A DNA stretch of 64,000 nucleotides from Cohnella lubricantis (GTDB lineage: Bacteria > Bacillota > Bacilli > Paenibacillales > Paenibacillaceae): NCBI RefSeq assembly GCF_014212015.1, contig NZ_JACJVN010000033.1, forward strand, positions 62,001 through 126,000, given 5' to 3'. Numbering within the stretch: position 1 is the first letter of the stretch; each line of letters starts with the position of its first letter. A program made the translations under genes and the position numbers. Under the pieces are notes generated by a model that was not told where the DNA came from, made no database searches, and saw nothing but the letters and a program-made list of their open reading frames with translations. Positions 8,618 through 17,557 of this stretch are shown here, piece by piece.

Positions 8618-9185
8618 AGAGACGAGGCAGACGCGCAGCCTCAAAACCGAGCTCAAGACGAGAGGCGAAGGCGACGGAAGCGACCTGATTATCGAGGGCT
8701 ATTTTGTCGTATTCGGACGCGAGACGGAGCTGTGGAAGGGCGCTTACGAAGAAATCGCTCCAGGTGCGTGCGATGCCACGCTGACGAACGATATCAGGGC
8801 GCTAATCAATCACGAGACGCGTCTGGTGATCGGCCGGAATAAATCCGGCACACTCTCTCTTCGCGCCGACAATTACGGCCTTTGGGGCAGCGTCAAGATC
8901 AACCCGAACGATACGGATGCCATGAACCTGTATGAGCGCGTGAAGCGCGGGGACGTGGATCAGTGCTCGTTCGGGTTTAATGTTGTCCGCGAAGAAACCG
9001 ACTGGCGCGACGACGGAACAGTCAAGTGGACCGTAATGGAGCTCGATCTGCATGAGGTTTCCGTCGTGACGTTCCCGGCCTACGAGGACACCGGCGTACA
9101 GGCGCGTCAAGCGGAAGTTGCCCAGCACCGCGCGCGGCAGATGGAGCAACGTAAACAAAATCTGAAAGCGAGGTTGAAAAAGTAA
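8610..9185 (+). CDS. HK97 prohead protease
   Basis: This S14/S78-type prohead maturation protease trims the capsid scaffold region. Family landmarks are the N-terminal [13 protein letters not shown], the ALINHE segment with the catalytic His, and CSFGF with the catalytic Ser. GTG 8610 is chosen because GGGGAGG ends eight bases upstream; ATG 8592 and 8604 lie within or too close to that site. The gene overlaps the portal stop by eight bases and its stop overlaps the capsid start by one base. The C-terminal 25 residues are a basic helical tail. Confidence 0.92.
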   Translation: MGRETRQTRSLKTELKTRGEGDGSDLIIEGYFVVFGRETELWKGAYEEIAPGACDATLTNDIRALINHETRLVIGRNKSGTLSLRADNYGLWGSVKINPNDTDAMNLYERVKRGDVDQCSFGFNVVREETDWRDDGTVKWTVMELDLHEVSVVTFPAYEDTGVQARQAEVAQHRARQMEQRKQNLKARLKK

Positions 9186-10456
9186 TGGCTCTGAGACAAC
9201 TCATGCTGAGTAAGAAGATTGAGCAGCGCAAGGCAGCCCTTGCCGAACTGCTCGAGCAGGAAAACGGGCTGAATACCAGATCCGCAGAACTGGAAGCGGC
9301 GATCGACGAGGCGAAGGACGACGAGGAAATCGCCGCAGTTGAGGAAGCGGTCAGTAAACTTGATGCCGATAAGACCGAGCTCGCCGAGAAGAAAGGAACC
9401 CTCGAGGGCGAGATCGCGGCGCTCGAAGGCGAGCTCGAGCAGTTGAATAGCGCGGCTCCGAGCAATCAATCGCGTTCTACCAAAAATCACGATAACGAAA
9501 GAGAGGCTAACGCTATGAACAGACTGCAAGTCCGCGAGCTGCTGAAGAGCGGCGAGTACTACAAGCGCAGCGAGGTTACCGAGTTCTACGAGCAGTTCAA
9601 GAACCTTCGCTCGGTGGCCGGTGGCGAGCTGACCATCCCGGAGATCGTCGTCAACCGCATCATGGACATCATGGGCGACTTCACGACGCTATACCCGCTC
9701 GTCGACAAGATCCAAGTCAAGGGCACGACCCGCATCCTCGTTGACTCGGACACGACGGCCGCGACGTGGATCGAACAATCCGGTGCGATTCCGCAGGGCG
9801 ATGTCGGCACGATCACGAACGTCGACTTCGACGGCTTCAAGGTCGGCAAGGTCACGTTCGTCGACAACTATCTGCTGCAGGACAGCATTATCAACCTTGA
9901 CGCATACGTGACCAAGAAGATCGCTCGCGCCATCGCAAAGGCACTCGACAAGGCGATCGTTAGCGGTACGGGTGCGGCCAACAAGCAGCCGGCCGGCGTC
10001 GTTCCGGCGATCCCGGCGGGTAACCAGGTCAACATCGAAGCGGATGCGGATCTGCTGAAGAATCTGGTCAAGCAAATTGGCCTGATCGACACGGGCGAGG
10101 ACAGTGTTGGTGAGATCGTCGCGGTCATGAAGCGGCAGACGTACTACAACCGTCTAGTTGAGTACAGCATCCAAGTCGATTCCAACGGTAACGTCGTTGG
10201 TAAGCTTCCGAACCTGAAGAACCCGGATCTGCTCGGCCTGCGCGTCGTGTTCAACAACAACCTGCCGGCCGACCAAGTGCTCTTCGGAGACTTCCAGCAG
10301 TACACGCTGGTCGAGCGCGAGAGCATCACGATCGACAGCTCCACGCACGTCAAGTTTAGCGAGGACCAAACGGCATTCCGCGGCAAGGGTCGGTTCGACG
10401 GCAAGCCGGTTAAGCCGGCTGCGTTCGCGCTCGTAACGATCACGCCGGAAGTATAA
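9185..10456 (+). CDS. HK97-type major capsid protein with N-terminal scaffold domain
   Basis: This 423-residue major head protein begins with about 105 residues of highly charged coiled coil (the delta or scaffolding domain removed by the prohead protease), followed by the HK97 fold. The fold begins near MNRLQVRELLKSG and includes ELTIPEIVVNRIMDIM, the GTTRILVDSD arm region and the ...AKALDKAIVSGTGAANKQPAGV segment typical of the family. An in-frame ATG at 9515 (residue 111) lies eight bases after GAGAGG, so a second, scaffold-less product could be translated from inside the gene. Cleavage by the protease encoded just upstream is expected near the same point. Confidence 0.94.
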   Translation: MALRQLMLSKKIEQRKAALAELLEQENGLNTRSAELEAAIDEAKDDEEIAAVEEAVSKLDADKTELAEKKGTLEGEIAALEGELEQLNSAAPSNQSRSTKNHDNEREANAMNRLQVRELLKSGEYYKRSEVTEFYEQFKNLRSVAGGELTIPEIVVNRIMDIMGDFTTLYPLVDKIQVKGTTRILVDSDTTAATWIEQSGAIPQGDVGTITNVDFDGFKVGKVTFVDNYLLQDSIINLDAYVTKKIARAIAKALDKAIVSGTGAANKQPAGVVPAIPAGNQVNIEADADLLKNLVKQIGLIDTGEDSVGEIVAVMKRQTYYNRLVEYSIQVDSNGNVVGKLPNLKNPDLLGLRVVFNNNLPADQVLFGDFQQYTLVERESITIDSSTHVKFSEDQTAFRGKGRFDGKPVKPAAFALVTITPEV

Positions 10457-10470
10457 TCTATCGCGCTAAA

Positions 10471-10490
10471 AGCCGGGGTTAATCCCGGCT
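10471..10490 (+). other. Stem-loop after capsid gene
   Basis: AGCCGGG (10471-10477) pairs perfectly with CCCGGCT (10484-10490) around a six-base loop. No T-run follows, so it is more likely an mRNA-stability or processing element between capsid and connector genes than a terminator. Confidence 0.5.
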
Positions 10491-10511
10491 AAGCGCATGA
10501 GGAGGGTCAAT

Positions 10512-10772
10512 ATGGCTGTTGTTTTGAAAGACTTCAAGTGCAAGGTGACGAAGAAGCTGTTCCGTTCCGGTGACGCCTATGAAGGAGATCGTGCCGAGGA
10601 GTTGGCAGCGCTCGGCTACGTTGCCGAAGGCGGTGGCAATTCTGATCTCGTCGATACGTGGCCCAAGCATATTGGCGGCGGCGAATACGAGCTATCTAAC
10701 GGCGAGAAGGTCAAAGGCAAGAAGGCCGCGCTCGCGGCTCAAGCAGAGATCGACGAAGCTGACGACGAGTAA
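10512..10772 (+). CDS. Small phage protein behind capsid gene
   Basis: This 86-residue protein starts at ATG 10512 behind GGAGGG. The N-terminal half (FKCKVTKKLFRSGDAYEG followed by EELAALGYV) resembles the short module found at this position in many Gram-positive phages, next to the capsid gene. The acidic, Lys-rich tail shows no further motif. A head-decoration or accessory role is suggested by position only; I cannot name a family with confidence. Confidence 0.7.
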   Translation: MAVVLKDFKCKVTKKLFRSGDAYEGDRAEELAALGYVAEGGGNSDLVDTWPKHIGGGEYELSNGEKVKGKKAALAAQAEIDEADDE

Positions 10773-10787
10773 AGGAGCTGAAGTCTC

Positions 10788-11066
10788 GTGGACACAACGA
10801 CCATCGTTAGCCTTGTGAAAGCGAGCCTCGGCTTTACGTCGTCCGTCCGGGACACCTACCTGACCACTATCGCTGAGGGGGTCGTCCGGGAGTTGCAGGA
10901 AGAGAAGGGGTTAGCGCTTGACGGCACTAACCCTTATCACCTCCAGTTTGTCGTCGACTATGCGGCGTGGCGGTACAAAAGCCGGGATGAGCCAGGCGGC
11001 ATGCCGCGGCATCTGCAATATCGCCTGCATAACCTCATGGTCCACTCGGGAGGTGCGGCGACATGA
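10788..11066 (+). CDS. Head-tail connector (adaptor) protein
   Basis: This 92-residue all-helical protein matches the phage head-tail connector group (HK97 gp6/YqbG-like) that docks under the portal. Typical features are the N-terminal VKASLGFTSSVRDTYL, a second helix ending in VVRELQE, and the late helix FVVDYAAWRYKSRDEPGGMPRH. Translation starts at GTG 10788 behind AAGGAG. It overlaps the next gene by four bases. The order portal-protease-capsid-connector supports the call. Confidence 0.85.
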   Translation: MDTTTIVSLVKASLGFTSSVRDTYLTTIAEGVVRELQEEKGLALDGTNPYHLQFVVDYAAWRYKSRDEPGGMPRHLQYRLHNLMVHSGGAAT

Positions 11067-11386
11067 GCAAGCAGAAGCGATTGTGGAACGAGGCTGTGCA
11101 GCTCATTAAGGTCACGACCGGCGAAGACGCGGGCGGATACCCGATTGATCCGGTAGAGTCGAGTCGCGAGGTGCTCGCCAACGAGCTCAGCGTCAAACGC
11201 TCCGAGTTCTACGCGGCCAACCAGAGCGGCATGCGCGCCGATGTGGTGTTCGAGATCCACGCGATTGAGTACGAGGACGAGAAGCTGCTGGAGCATGCGG
11301 GTAAACGATACGAGGTAATCCGGACGTACAGTTCGGAGCCGGAGTATATCGAGCTCACCTGTTCCGACATCTCTCAAAGGGCGTGA
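11063..11386 (+). CDS. Head closure protein
   Basis: This 107-residue, largely beta-stranded protein fits the head closure/stopper family (SPP1 gp16-like) that seals the DNA channel after packaging. The conserved pattern is a mid-protein VKRSEFYAANQSGM segment followed by VVFEIHAIEYEDEKLLEHAGKRYEVIRTY, where the hydrophobic strand and the Lys-Arg-Tyr turn are characteristic. ATG 11063 overlaps the connector stop. Confidence 0.82.
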   Translation: MSKQKRLWNEAVQLIKVTTGEDAGGYPIDPVESSREVLANELSVKRSEFYAANQSGMRADVVFEIHAIEYEDEKLLEHAGKRYEVIRTYSSEPEYIELTCSDISQRA

Positions 11387-11390
11387 CGCT

Positions 11391-11783
11391 ATGGCGGGGT
11401 TCGAGCTGCAAGGCGTGGACGAGTGGCTAGATGCGCTGCGGCGGAAGCTCGGCGAGGCATCTGCTCGCGTCGAGAACCGAGGCTTGCGTGCAGCAGGCGA
11501 GATTATGGCCGGGGCGATGCGCGACAAAGCGCCAGTTAGCGAGAAGGCAAGCGGCACTCACATCCGTGACGACATCAAGGTATCCGGCGTTCGCCGCAAG
11601 GACGGTGTCAAGTACGTGCTTGTGGGGCCGAGTAAGAAGACCAGCTGGCGTGCTCACTTCCCCGAATTCGGGACGCAGAAGATGACCGCGCGGTCGTTTA
11701 TCTACCCGGCATTTCATGAGAAGAAAGACGCGGCGCTGGCGGCACTCGCCGACGAATTCCGAGAGGGGTTAGAAAACGGATGA
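11391..11783 (+). CDS. HK97 gp10-like tail-completion protein
   Basis: This 130-residue protein belongs to the HK97 gp10 family, a tail completion or neck component. It shows the N-terminal helix with alternating Leu and Arg (EWLDALRRKLGEAS), the core RAAGEIMAGAMRDKAP, and the signature HFPEFGTQKMTARSFIYPAF near residue 87, where the E(F/Y)GT motif is diagnostic. It follows the head closure gene by four bases and overlaps the next gene by four. Confidence 0.88.
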   Translation: MAGFELQGVDEWLDALRRKLGEASARVENRGLRAAGEIMAGAMRDKAPVSEKASGTHIRDDIKVSGVRRKDGVKYVLVGPSKKTSWRAHFPEFGTQKMTARSFIYPAFHEKKDAALAALADEFREGLENG

Positions 11784-12157
11784 TCGACATGAAGCCGGAA
11801 GTCTTGGCCGCGCTGCGCGGAGACTCGACACTCGCCGCATTGATCGGCAAAGACGCGAACGGGAACGTGAAGGTGTATCCGGAGGTCGCCCCTGACGGAA
11901 CGGCGGAGCCATACATCACCTTCTTCGAGGTGACCAACTTCGAAGCGACGAACGCCGACGACGAAGAGGTTGAGAGCGAGATCCATATGCAAGTTGACAT
12001 CTGGACGAAGGGTAACACCGGACCGGCGGCGCTAGCCGCTGCCGAAGCGATGAAGGGTCTTGGCTTCATCCGGACAGCGGCGGTCGATCAGTACGAGAGC
12101 GACACCAAGACGTATCACAAGATTTTGAGATTTCAAACCACTACGGAGGTGCAATGA
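11780..12157 (+). CDS. Tail terminator/completion protein (DUF3168-like)
   Basis: This 125-residue protein has the build of DUF3168-like tail terminator proteins that cap the tail tube before head joining. It has an N-terminal helical segment ending in TLAALIG, a central strand pair PYITFFEVTN, and a later strand-helix IHMQVDIWTKGNTGPAALAAAEAM. ATG 11780 overlaps the gp10-like stop, and its stop overlaps the major tail protein start. The order gp10-like, terminator, tail tube is standard in siphophages. Confidence 0.78.
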   Translation: MIDMKPEVLAALRGDSTLAALIGKDANGNVKVYPEVAPDGTAEPYITFFEVTNFEATNADDEEVESEIHMQVDIWTKGNTGPAALAAAEAMKGLGFIRTAAVDQYESDTKTYHKILRFQTTTEVQ

Positions 12158-12732
12158 CTGTGGCAGATGCTGCGAAGAAGATTCTCAAGGGCCTGAAGAA
12201 GATTCAGATTTTCCCGATCACCGCAAACACGGCGACGGCTTACACGGCTAGCGCAGGGATGCTCGTTCCCGGCGCTCAATCCCTCACGCTCGATCCGGAT
12301 GTGTCGGAGTGGACCGTCAACGCGGATGACGAGGTGTATGACGCTGGTGCAGACTGGAACGGAATGAAACTGACATTCCAGGTTGCCGAACTTTCGCTGG
12401 AATTGAAAAGTCATCTCGAAGGTGGTACGTGGGACGAGACGGCCAAGGAATATGATTACTCGTCTAATACCGTCGCTCCAGAGATCGGCCTTTCCTTCGC
12501 CGCGCGGACTTCCGACGGGGAATACCGAATGGTGAAGCTGTGGGTCTTGAAGGTAACAAAGATCAAAGGCGAGTACAAGACCAAAGGCGGTAGTGGAGAC
12601 AGTTCTTCTCCGGTGTCCGTCGAGGCCACGGTCATGAGCCGGACGATCGACGGCAAGGTTAAGCGCGAGAAGGATTCGGTCGGCGGCGATCTGGCGTGGC
12701 TTAACGACTTGAACGATACGCCGGAAGTGTAA
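12154..12732 (+). CDS. Major tail (tube) protein
   Basis: This 192-residue protein is predicted to polymerise into the tail tube. It is rich in beta strands, with the phi13-like pattern QSLTLDPDVSEWTVNADDEVYDAGADWNG split across two strands and a C-terminal segment AARTSDGEYRMVKLWVLKVT. A GGAGGT site lies upstream of ATG 12154, which overlaps the preceding stop. A strong hairpin-terminator follows, as is usual for abundant tail tube transcripts. The G/GT chaperone and tape measure genes downstream support the assignment. Confidence 0.86.
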   Translation: MTVADAAKKILKGLKKIQIFPITANTATAYTASAGMLVPGAQSLTLDPDVSEWTVNADDEVYDAGADWNGMKLTFQVAELSLELKSHLEGGTWDETAKEYDYSSNTVAPEIGLSFAARTSDGEYRMVKLWVLKVTKIKGEYKTKGGSGDSSSPVSVEATVMSRTIDGKVKREKDSVGGDLAWLNDLNDTPEV

Positions 12733-12745
12733 TCCAATCGATTAC

Positions 12746-12784
12746 AGAAAGAGCTTAGCTTAAGTGCTAGGCTCTTTCTCTATT
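12746..12784 (+). terminator. Terminator/attenuator after tail tube gene
   Basis: AGAAAGAGC (12746-12754) pairs perfectly with GCTCTTTCT (12771-12779). Only CTATTTC follows, so read-through into the chaperone gene is likely. This would keep tail tube mRNA higher than chaperone mRNA. Confidence 0.7.
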
Positions 12785-12800
12785 TCAGGGAGGGAACAAA

Positions 12801-13106
12801 GTGGCAAACGAAGTCAGCGTGAAGAAGATTCCGATCACCCTTGACCGGGAGCGGAACCTCATCGTCGACCTGAATACCTTCTGCTCGCTCGAGGATATTT
12901 ACGGCAGCCACAAAGCCGCCATCGATGCGCTCAAGTCCGGCTCGTTCAAGGCAATCCGCACGTTCCTGTGGCTTACACTCGTGCACGAAGATGAGACGCT
13001 CACCGAGCACAAGGTCGGCCAGTTGCTGGGCGCTGCTAATATGAGCGCGATCGCGGACGTGATCCTCGAATCGATTCCCGGGGCTGATGTGCCGGGAAAG
13101 TCTTAG
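12801..13106 (+). CDS. Tail assembly chaperone G
   Basis: This 101-residue protein is the short form of the tail assembly chaperone that coats the tape measure before tube assembly. Its N-terminus is strand-rich (PITLDRERNLIVDLNTFCSL), followed by helices (FKAIRTFLWLTLVHEDETL). It lies between the tube and tape measure genes, the invariant position for G. Its last codons contain GGGAAAG, so part of translation should shift by -1 and give the longer GT form. Confidence 0.87.
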   Translation: MANEVSVKKIPITLDRERNLIVDLNTFCSLEDIYGSHKAAIDALKSGSFKAIRTFLWLTLVHEDETLTEHKVGQLLGAANMSAIADVILESIPGADVPGKS

Positions 13107-13366
13107 AAGCCATCGCCGTTAGCCTCCGGGACGTCAAAAATAGCGAGACGTCCGGATCGGTCAACGGTCAATCCGCAGGTTGGGATTGGACGTGGCTTTA
13201 TTATATGGGAACAAACCTTCTCGGCATGAGCGAGAGGGATTTTTGGCGTTGCCAGCCTCGCCGGCTATTTGCGCTGTGGGACATCCACAAACGGGTGAAC
13301 GGTTTGGACAAGCAAGACGGGCATGCAGCAGCAGAGGAAGTATTTATCGATCAACTCGGGTGGTGA
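12801..13366 (+). CDS. Tail assembly chaperone GT (programmed -1 frameshift product)
   Basis: If ribosomes slip back one base on GGGAAAG at 13094-13100, the G frame continues through an open frame without its own start codon to the stop at 13364-13366, giving about 188 residues. The extension includes WTWLYYMGTNLLGMSERDFW and RRLFALWDIHKRV, the composition and motif pattern typical of the T domain that binds the tape measure. No ATG/GTG/TTG with a ribosome binding site opens this frame separately. The slippery heptamer is the one used by phage lambda G/GT. Confidence 0.82.
13094..13100 (+). promoter_or_regulatory. -1 ribosomal frameshift slippery site
   Basis: The heptamer GGGAAAG is in the correct phase for X-XXY-YYZ slippage (zero-frame codons CCG GGA AAG), two codons before the G stop codon TAG at 13104. 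Confidence 0.85.
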
Positions 13367-13372
13367 GGAATC

Positions 13373-16300
13373 GTGCCAAGTGAAATCGAAGTAGGCAACT
13401 TAGTCGCGAAGATCGGCATAGAAGACAGTGGCGTCACGAAGAAGATGTCAGACCTAAGCCGAGTGGCGAAAGTCGTCCAATCCGACTTTGAGAAGACGTC
13501 AGCAGAAATCGGCGACTACGGGAAGAGTACGGACGGCCTGCGCGCCAAGGCCGATCTCCTCACCAAACAACTTATCATCCAACAGCAGCGTGTAGCTGTA
13601 CTGCGGGATGAGTTTGAGAAGTCAGCCCGCGAGAAGGGCGAAGATGCGAAGCAGACACAGAACTACGAAGTCCGCCTGAACAAGGCGACCGCAGAACTAG
13701 CGAAGCTGCAGAGCGAATTGAAGGAAACGAACACTGACCTTGAAAAACAGACCGCGACGTGGAACAAGGTAGGATCCGCGCTCGATGGATTTGCGAATAA
13801 AATGGAGTCCGCTGGCCGGAAGATGTCCAACGCTGGCATGGGTTTGACGGTAGCCTTTACCGCGCCGATCGCGGCGACCGGAGTGCTCGCGTCCAAGGCA
13901 GCGATTGACTTTGAATCTGCCTTCGCTGGTGTGAGAAAGACGGTCAACGCGACTGACGCAGAACTTGATAAGATGTCTCAGGGCATCCGTGACATGTCGA
14001 AGGATATCCCGGTAGCAGCGACAGAGATAGCCGGCGTCGCTGAAGCAGCTGGACAGCTCGGTATTAAGACGGATGCCATCATGGGCTTTACGCGTACAAT
14101 GGTCGATCTAGGCGTGGCGACAAACCTCTCCGGCGAACAAGCCGCGACGACGCTTGCACGTCTCGCCAACATCACGCAGATGTCGCAGAGCGACTTTGAT
14201 AGACTCGGCAGCACGATTGTTGCACTCGGAAATAGTCTGGCTACGACTGAAGCTGAAATCTCGGACATGGCCCTCCGACTAGCCGGTGCCGGTAATCAAA
14301 TCGGGTTGACCGAGGCACAAATCCTTTCTATTGCCGGCACACTTTCTTCAGTCGGCATCGAGGCTGAAGCGGGCGGCACGGCGTTTAGCACGATCATGAT
14401 CAACATGGCTCAAGCGGCCGCGACAGGTGGCGAGCAACTCGAGAACTTCGCCGCCGTCGCCGGGATGACGTCGAGCCAGTTTAAGCAGGCATTCCAGCAA
14501 GACGCGGCCGGTGCACTCGTTACTTTTATCGAAGGGCTTGGCAAACTGTCTGCAGCCGGCGAGAACACGTTCGCCGCGCTTGAAGAACTCGGCATGTCCG
14601 ACATCCGCGTGCGGGACGCGCTGCTCCGCGCCTCCGGCGCCGGCGATCTCTTCCGCCAGAGTTTGGAGCTCGGCACGAAGGCGTGGCAGGACAACAACGC
14701 GCTGACGAAAGAAGCTGAGCAGCGTTACGCCACGACGGCGAGCCAGTTGCAGATCGCGAAGAACAAAATGAACGACACGGCCATCACTGCCGGCGACGCG
14801 CTTGCCCCCGCAATCATCGCTGCGCTCGATGCGGCGGAGCCTCTTATTGACGCGGTCGGTCGCATGGCGGAAGGATTCGCGGCACTTGATGCAGGTCAGC
14901 AGAAGACGATCATCACCATCGCGGCAGTTACCGCAACGGCTGGGCCGCTGCTAATCGTCGCTGGCAAACTGGTAACCGCTATTGGATCGATAACAGTGGC
15001 AGTTAAGGGCTTGGGGACGGCACTCGTATTCTTGACGACAAACCCGATAGGCCTCGCGCTCACGGCTATCGCAGGCGTAACCGCACTAGTCACGACCAGT
15101 ATGGTTAACGCGAAGCGGGCGACGGAGGAGCTGCGACAGGCGCAGGAAGATTATCAGAGGGTTCAGCAAAATGGCATCGATAGGTCGGAACTCGAGACTT
15201 ATGAGGAAAAAATCCAGAAGCTCACTGATCTGAAGGAGAAGTACCTTGAACTGACCGAGGCTGCGAAAGAATCTGACTCGGCCCAGATGGGCAACAACGT
15301 TCTCGCCCTTGACACTGCTGCTGACGATCTCGGGATTAAGCTGAAGGATCTCGGAAAGGATGCTCGTTCATTCGGGCTCGAGTTGGAATTTGTCGATGAG
15401 CAAGGGAAAATATCAGCCGTAACGCTAGACGAATTGAACGAAGTCCTGGATACCTACACGAAGGCTGTTAAGAAGGCGAGCCAAGAGACGGCAACAGAGA
15501 TCAGCGAGAAAGCCCGTCAGATCGCCACGCAGAACCAAGAAATTGCAACGGTTGAAAACTTGCTAAAGACATACAACTCGGCGAAGCAGGGATCGGACGA
15601 ATGGAAGCAAGCCACATCTGAGCTCTCGCGTATGTTCCCGCAGTTTACGAGCGCGGTGGGCGTTAACGCCGAAGCGATCGAAGGCTTGATGATTGTCAAG
15701 CAGCAGGAGGTCGCCGCGTCGTGGGCGGCGCTGCAGGTCAAGGCGAACGAGATCGTTATGGAGAAGAAGCGCGAGCTGGCTGTCCGCGAAGCAGCGATCG
15801 CCGCCGTTGAAGCCGGCGCGAATTGGCTGTTTGGGATGGAAACGGCCACATTGGCGACAGCGAAGGCCCGCCAAGAGGTCGAGAAGCTGAAAGGCGAGAT
15901 ATCATCGCTTGAAGCCTTGGCGTCAACGGACCCGTCGAAACTCGCCGCCCCAGTGATCCCTACTGCACCGGTGGTCCCCACTGGGGGCGGAACGAAGACA
16001 CCTGCGGCATATCAAAACACAGCCCTCGACGATGCCTACCGGCTGCTGGAGCACAAAAAGAAGCTCAACCAACTGACGTTAGAGGACGAGCTGAGGACGC
16101 TCGAGCAGATCAAAGCGAAGAACGTCAAGACGGCAGATGAGCGGATGGAGATCGAAGAGCGGATGTACGATGTCCGCACACAGATCGCGGAGAGGAGCAA
16201 AGACCGGGAGGCGGAACTGCTCGATCAAGCCATGCAGAAATATCGGGCGTCCGTTGAAGACCGTATTGCTAGAGAGGACTTATCAGCGGAGCAGCAGTTT

Positions 16301-17545
16301 GCCATCCAAAAGCAGATGTACGACAACATTGTCCGCGACAACGAGGCGTATCTGAAGCGCGTCCTCGCGGATGACAAGTACACAGCCGAGGAGAAGGCGG
16401 ACATCCAGAGGCAGATCACCGATGTGATCCGGCAGAACATCAACGAGCGGCTCCAGCTTGAGAAGGACTACTACGCCGAGCTGGAGCAGCAGGAAATAGA
16501 CTCGATCAACAAGCTGTCCGATGGCATCCAGTCAGCGTTGAAAGAGCGGTATGCGGCGGAGCAGGAAGCCGCCGAGGATGCCATCCAGAAGCAGATCGAC
16601 GCGAATGAGAAGTGGCGAGACAACACGATCGACAGCGTGAAGTCCGTTTATGACTACCGCGTCAAAGCGGCCGAGGATGCTGCGAACGCCGAGATCGCCG
16701 CGCTCGAGGGGACCTACAACGCGCAGATCAAGGCGGTGCAGGATGAGCTGGCCGCGCTTGAAGAAGCGGAGCAGCTGAAGTCCCGCGCCGAGCTCGACGC
16801 CGCGGATAACCAAAAGGCCGATCGGCTGCGCGCACAGATCGAATACGAACATGACGAGTTTAACAAGGCTCAGCTGCAGAAGGAGCTGAACAAGCTACTC
16901 GCAGATCAAGAAGCGCGTCATCAGGATGAGCAGCTAGCCGACAAGAAGGATGCGCTCAAGACTGAGGAACAGACGCTCAGGGATCAGCTCAGAGAGCAGA
17001 CAGATGCCCTCAAGGAGCAGCTAGCCGAGAAGAAGGAGATGCTTGAGACGGAGCGAGAAGAGGAAATCGCCCGAATCAACAACATCGCAGAAGCGCAGGC
17101 TGCCGCGCTGAACCAGCAGCTAGAGGCGGTCAAAGCACATTATGCCGCGCTGCTAACCGAGCGAAGCCTCCAAGCGGAGGCCGAGAAGCTGATTATCGAT
17201 AACCAGCAGCAAGAGATCCTAAAGCTCCTTGAGGACTACGGCGAGGACTACGAGATCACCGGCCAGTCGCTTGGCGAGAAAATGTATCAAGGCTTCAAGC
17301 AGAAGGTCGACCAGATCAGCTCGTTGATCGATACGATTAATGCCCGGATCGATGCCGCACGGAACGCGGCCATCTCAGCGCTCAATTCGGTACAGGCTTC
17401 GACAAGCGCGTCGCCGGCAACGAAGTCTGCGGGCTCCGGTGGTACGCAGGTGTCGGTGGTCAATAACTTTAACACGCCAGTCACATCGCCATCCGACGTG
17501 TCCAAGGCGACGCAGAAGACAGCGCAGCGATTGGTAACTGGATAA
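13373..17545 (+). CDS. Tape measure protein
   Basis: At 1390 residues this is the longest phage gene and sets tail length. Residues about 1-130 are charged coiled coil. Residues about 160-400 are the TP901-type tape measure core (AAIDFESAFAGVRKTVNATD near residue 180, then KDIPVAATEIAGVAEAAGQLGI). Residues about 510-590 hold hydrophobic, membrane-like segments. Residues about 950-1340 are a very long Glu/Gln/Lys-rich coiled coil. The GTG start at 13373 follows GAGG and lies seven bases after the GT stop. No lytic domain is evident in the tail part. Confidence 0.94.
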   Translation: MPSEIEVGNLVAKIGIEDSGVTKKMSDLSRVAKVVQSDFEKTSAEIGDYGKSTDGLRAKADLLTKQLIIQQQRVAVLRDEFEKSAREKGEDAKQTQNYEVRLNKATAELAKLQSELKETNTDLEKQTATWNKVGSALDGFANKMESAGRKMSNAGMGLTVAFTAPIAATGVLASKAAIDFESAFAGVRKTVNATDAELDKMSQGIRDMSKDIPVAATEIAGVAEAAGQLGIKTDAIMGFTRTMVDLGVATNLSGEQAATTLARLANITQMSQSDFDRLGSTIVALGNSLATTEAEISDMALRLAGAGNQIGLTEAQILSIAGTLSSVGIEAEAGGTAFSTIMINMAQAAATGGEQLENFAAVAGMTSSQFKQAFQQDAAGALVTFIEGLGKLSAAGENTFAALEELGMSDIRVRDALLRASGAGDLFRQSLELGTKAWQDNNALTKEAEQRYATTASQLQIAKNKMNDTAITAGDALAPAIIAALDAAEPLIDAVGRMAEGFAALDAGQQKTIITIAAVTATAGPLLIVAGKLVTAIGSITVAVKGLGTALVFLTTNPIGLALTAIAGVTALVTTSMVNAKRATEELRQAQEDYQRVQQNGIDRSELETYEEKIQKLTDLKEKYLELTEAAKESDSAQMGNNVLALDTAADDLGIKLKDLGKDARSFGLELEFVDEQGKISAVTLDELNEVLDTYTKAVKKASQETATEISEKARQIATQNQEIATVENLLKTYNSAKQGSDEWKQATSELSRMFPQFTSAVGVNAEAIEGLMIVKQQEVAASWAALQVKANEIVMEKKRELAVREAAIAAVEAGANWLFGMETATLATAKARQEVEKLKGEISSLEALASTDPSKLAAPVIPTAPVVPTGGGTKTPAAYQNTALDDAYRLLEHKKKLNQLTLEDELRTLEQIKAKNVKTADERMEIEERMYDVRTQIAERSKDREAELLDQAMQKYRASVEDRIAREDLSAEQQFAIQKQMYDNIVRDNEAYLKRVLADDKYTAEEKADIQRQITDVIRQNINERLQLEKDYYAELEQQEIDSINKLSDGIQSALKERYAAEQEAAEDAIQKQIDANEKWRDNTIDSVKSVYDYRVKAAEDAANAEIAALEGTYNAQIKAVQDELAALEEAEQLKSRAELDAADNQKADRLRAQIEYEHDEFNKAQLQKELNKLLADQEARHQDEQLADKKDALKTEEQTLRDQLREQTDALKEQLAEKKEMLETEREEEIARINNIAEAQAAALNQQLEAVKAHYAALLTERSLQAEAEKLIIDNQQQEILKLLEDYGEDYEITGQSLGEKMYQGFKQKVDQISSLIDTINARIDAARNAAISALNSVQASTSASPATKSAGSGGTQVSVVNNFNTPVTSPSDVSKATQKTAQRLVTG

Positions 17546-17557
17546 GGAGGCGGGGTC

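Noticed and set aside
13180-13383. Small frame beginning MGLDVALLYGNKPS between chaperone and tape measure
   Set aside because: It overlaps the T part of the chaperone frame, which shows family motifs and explains the region by frameshift.
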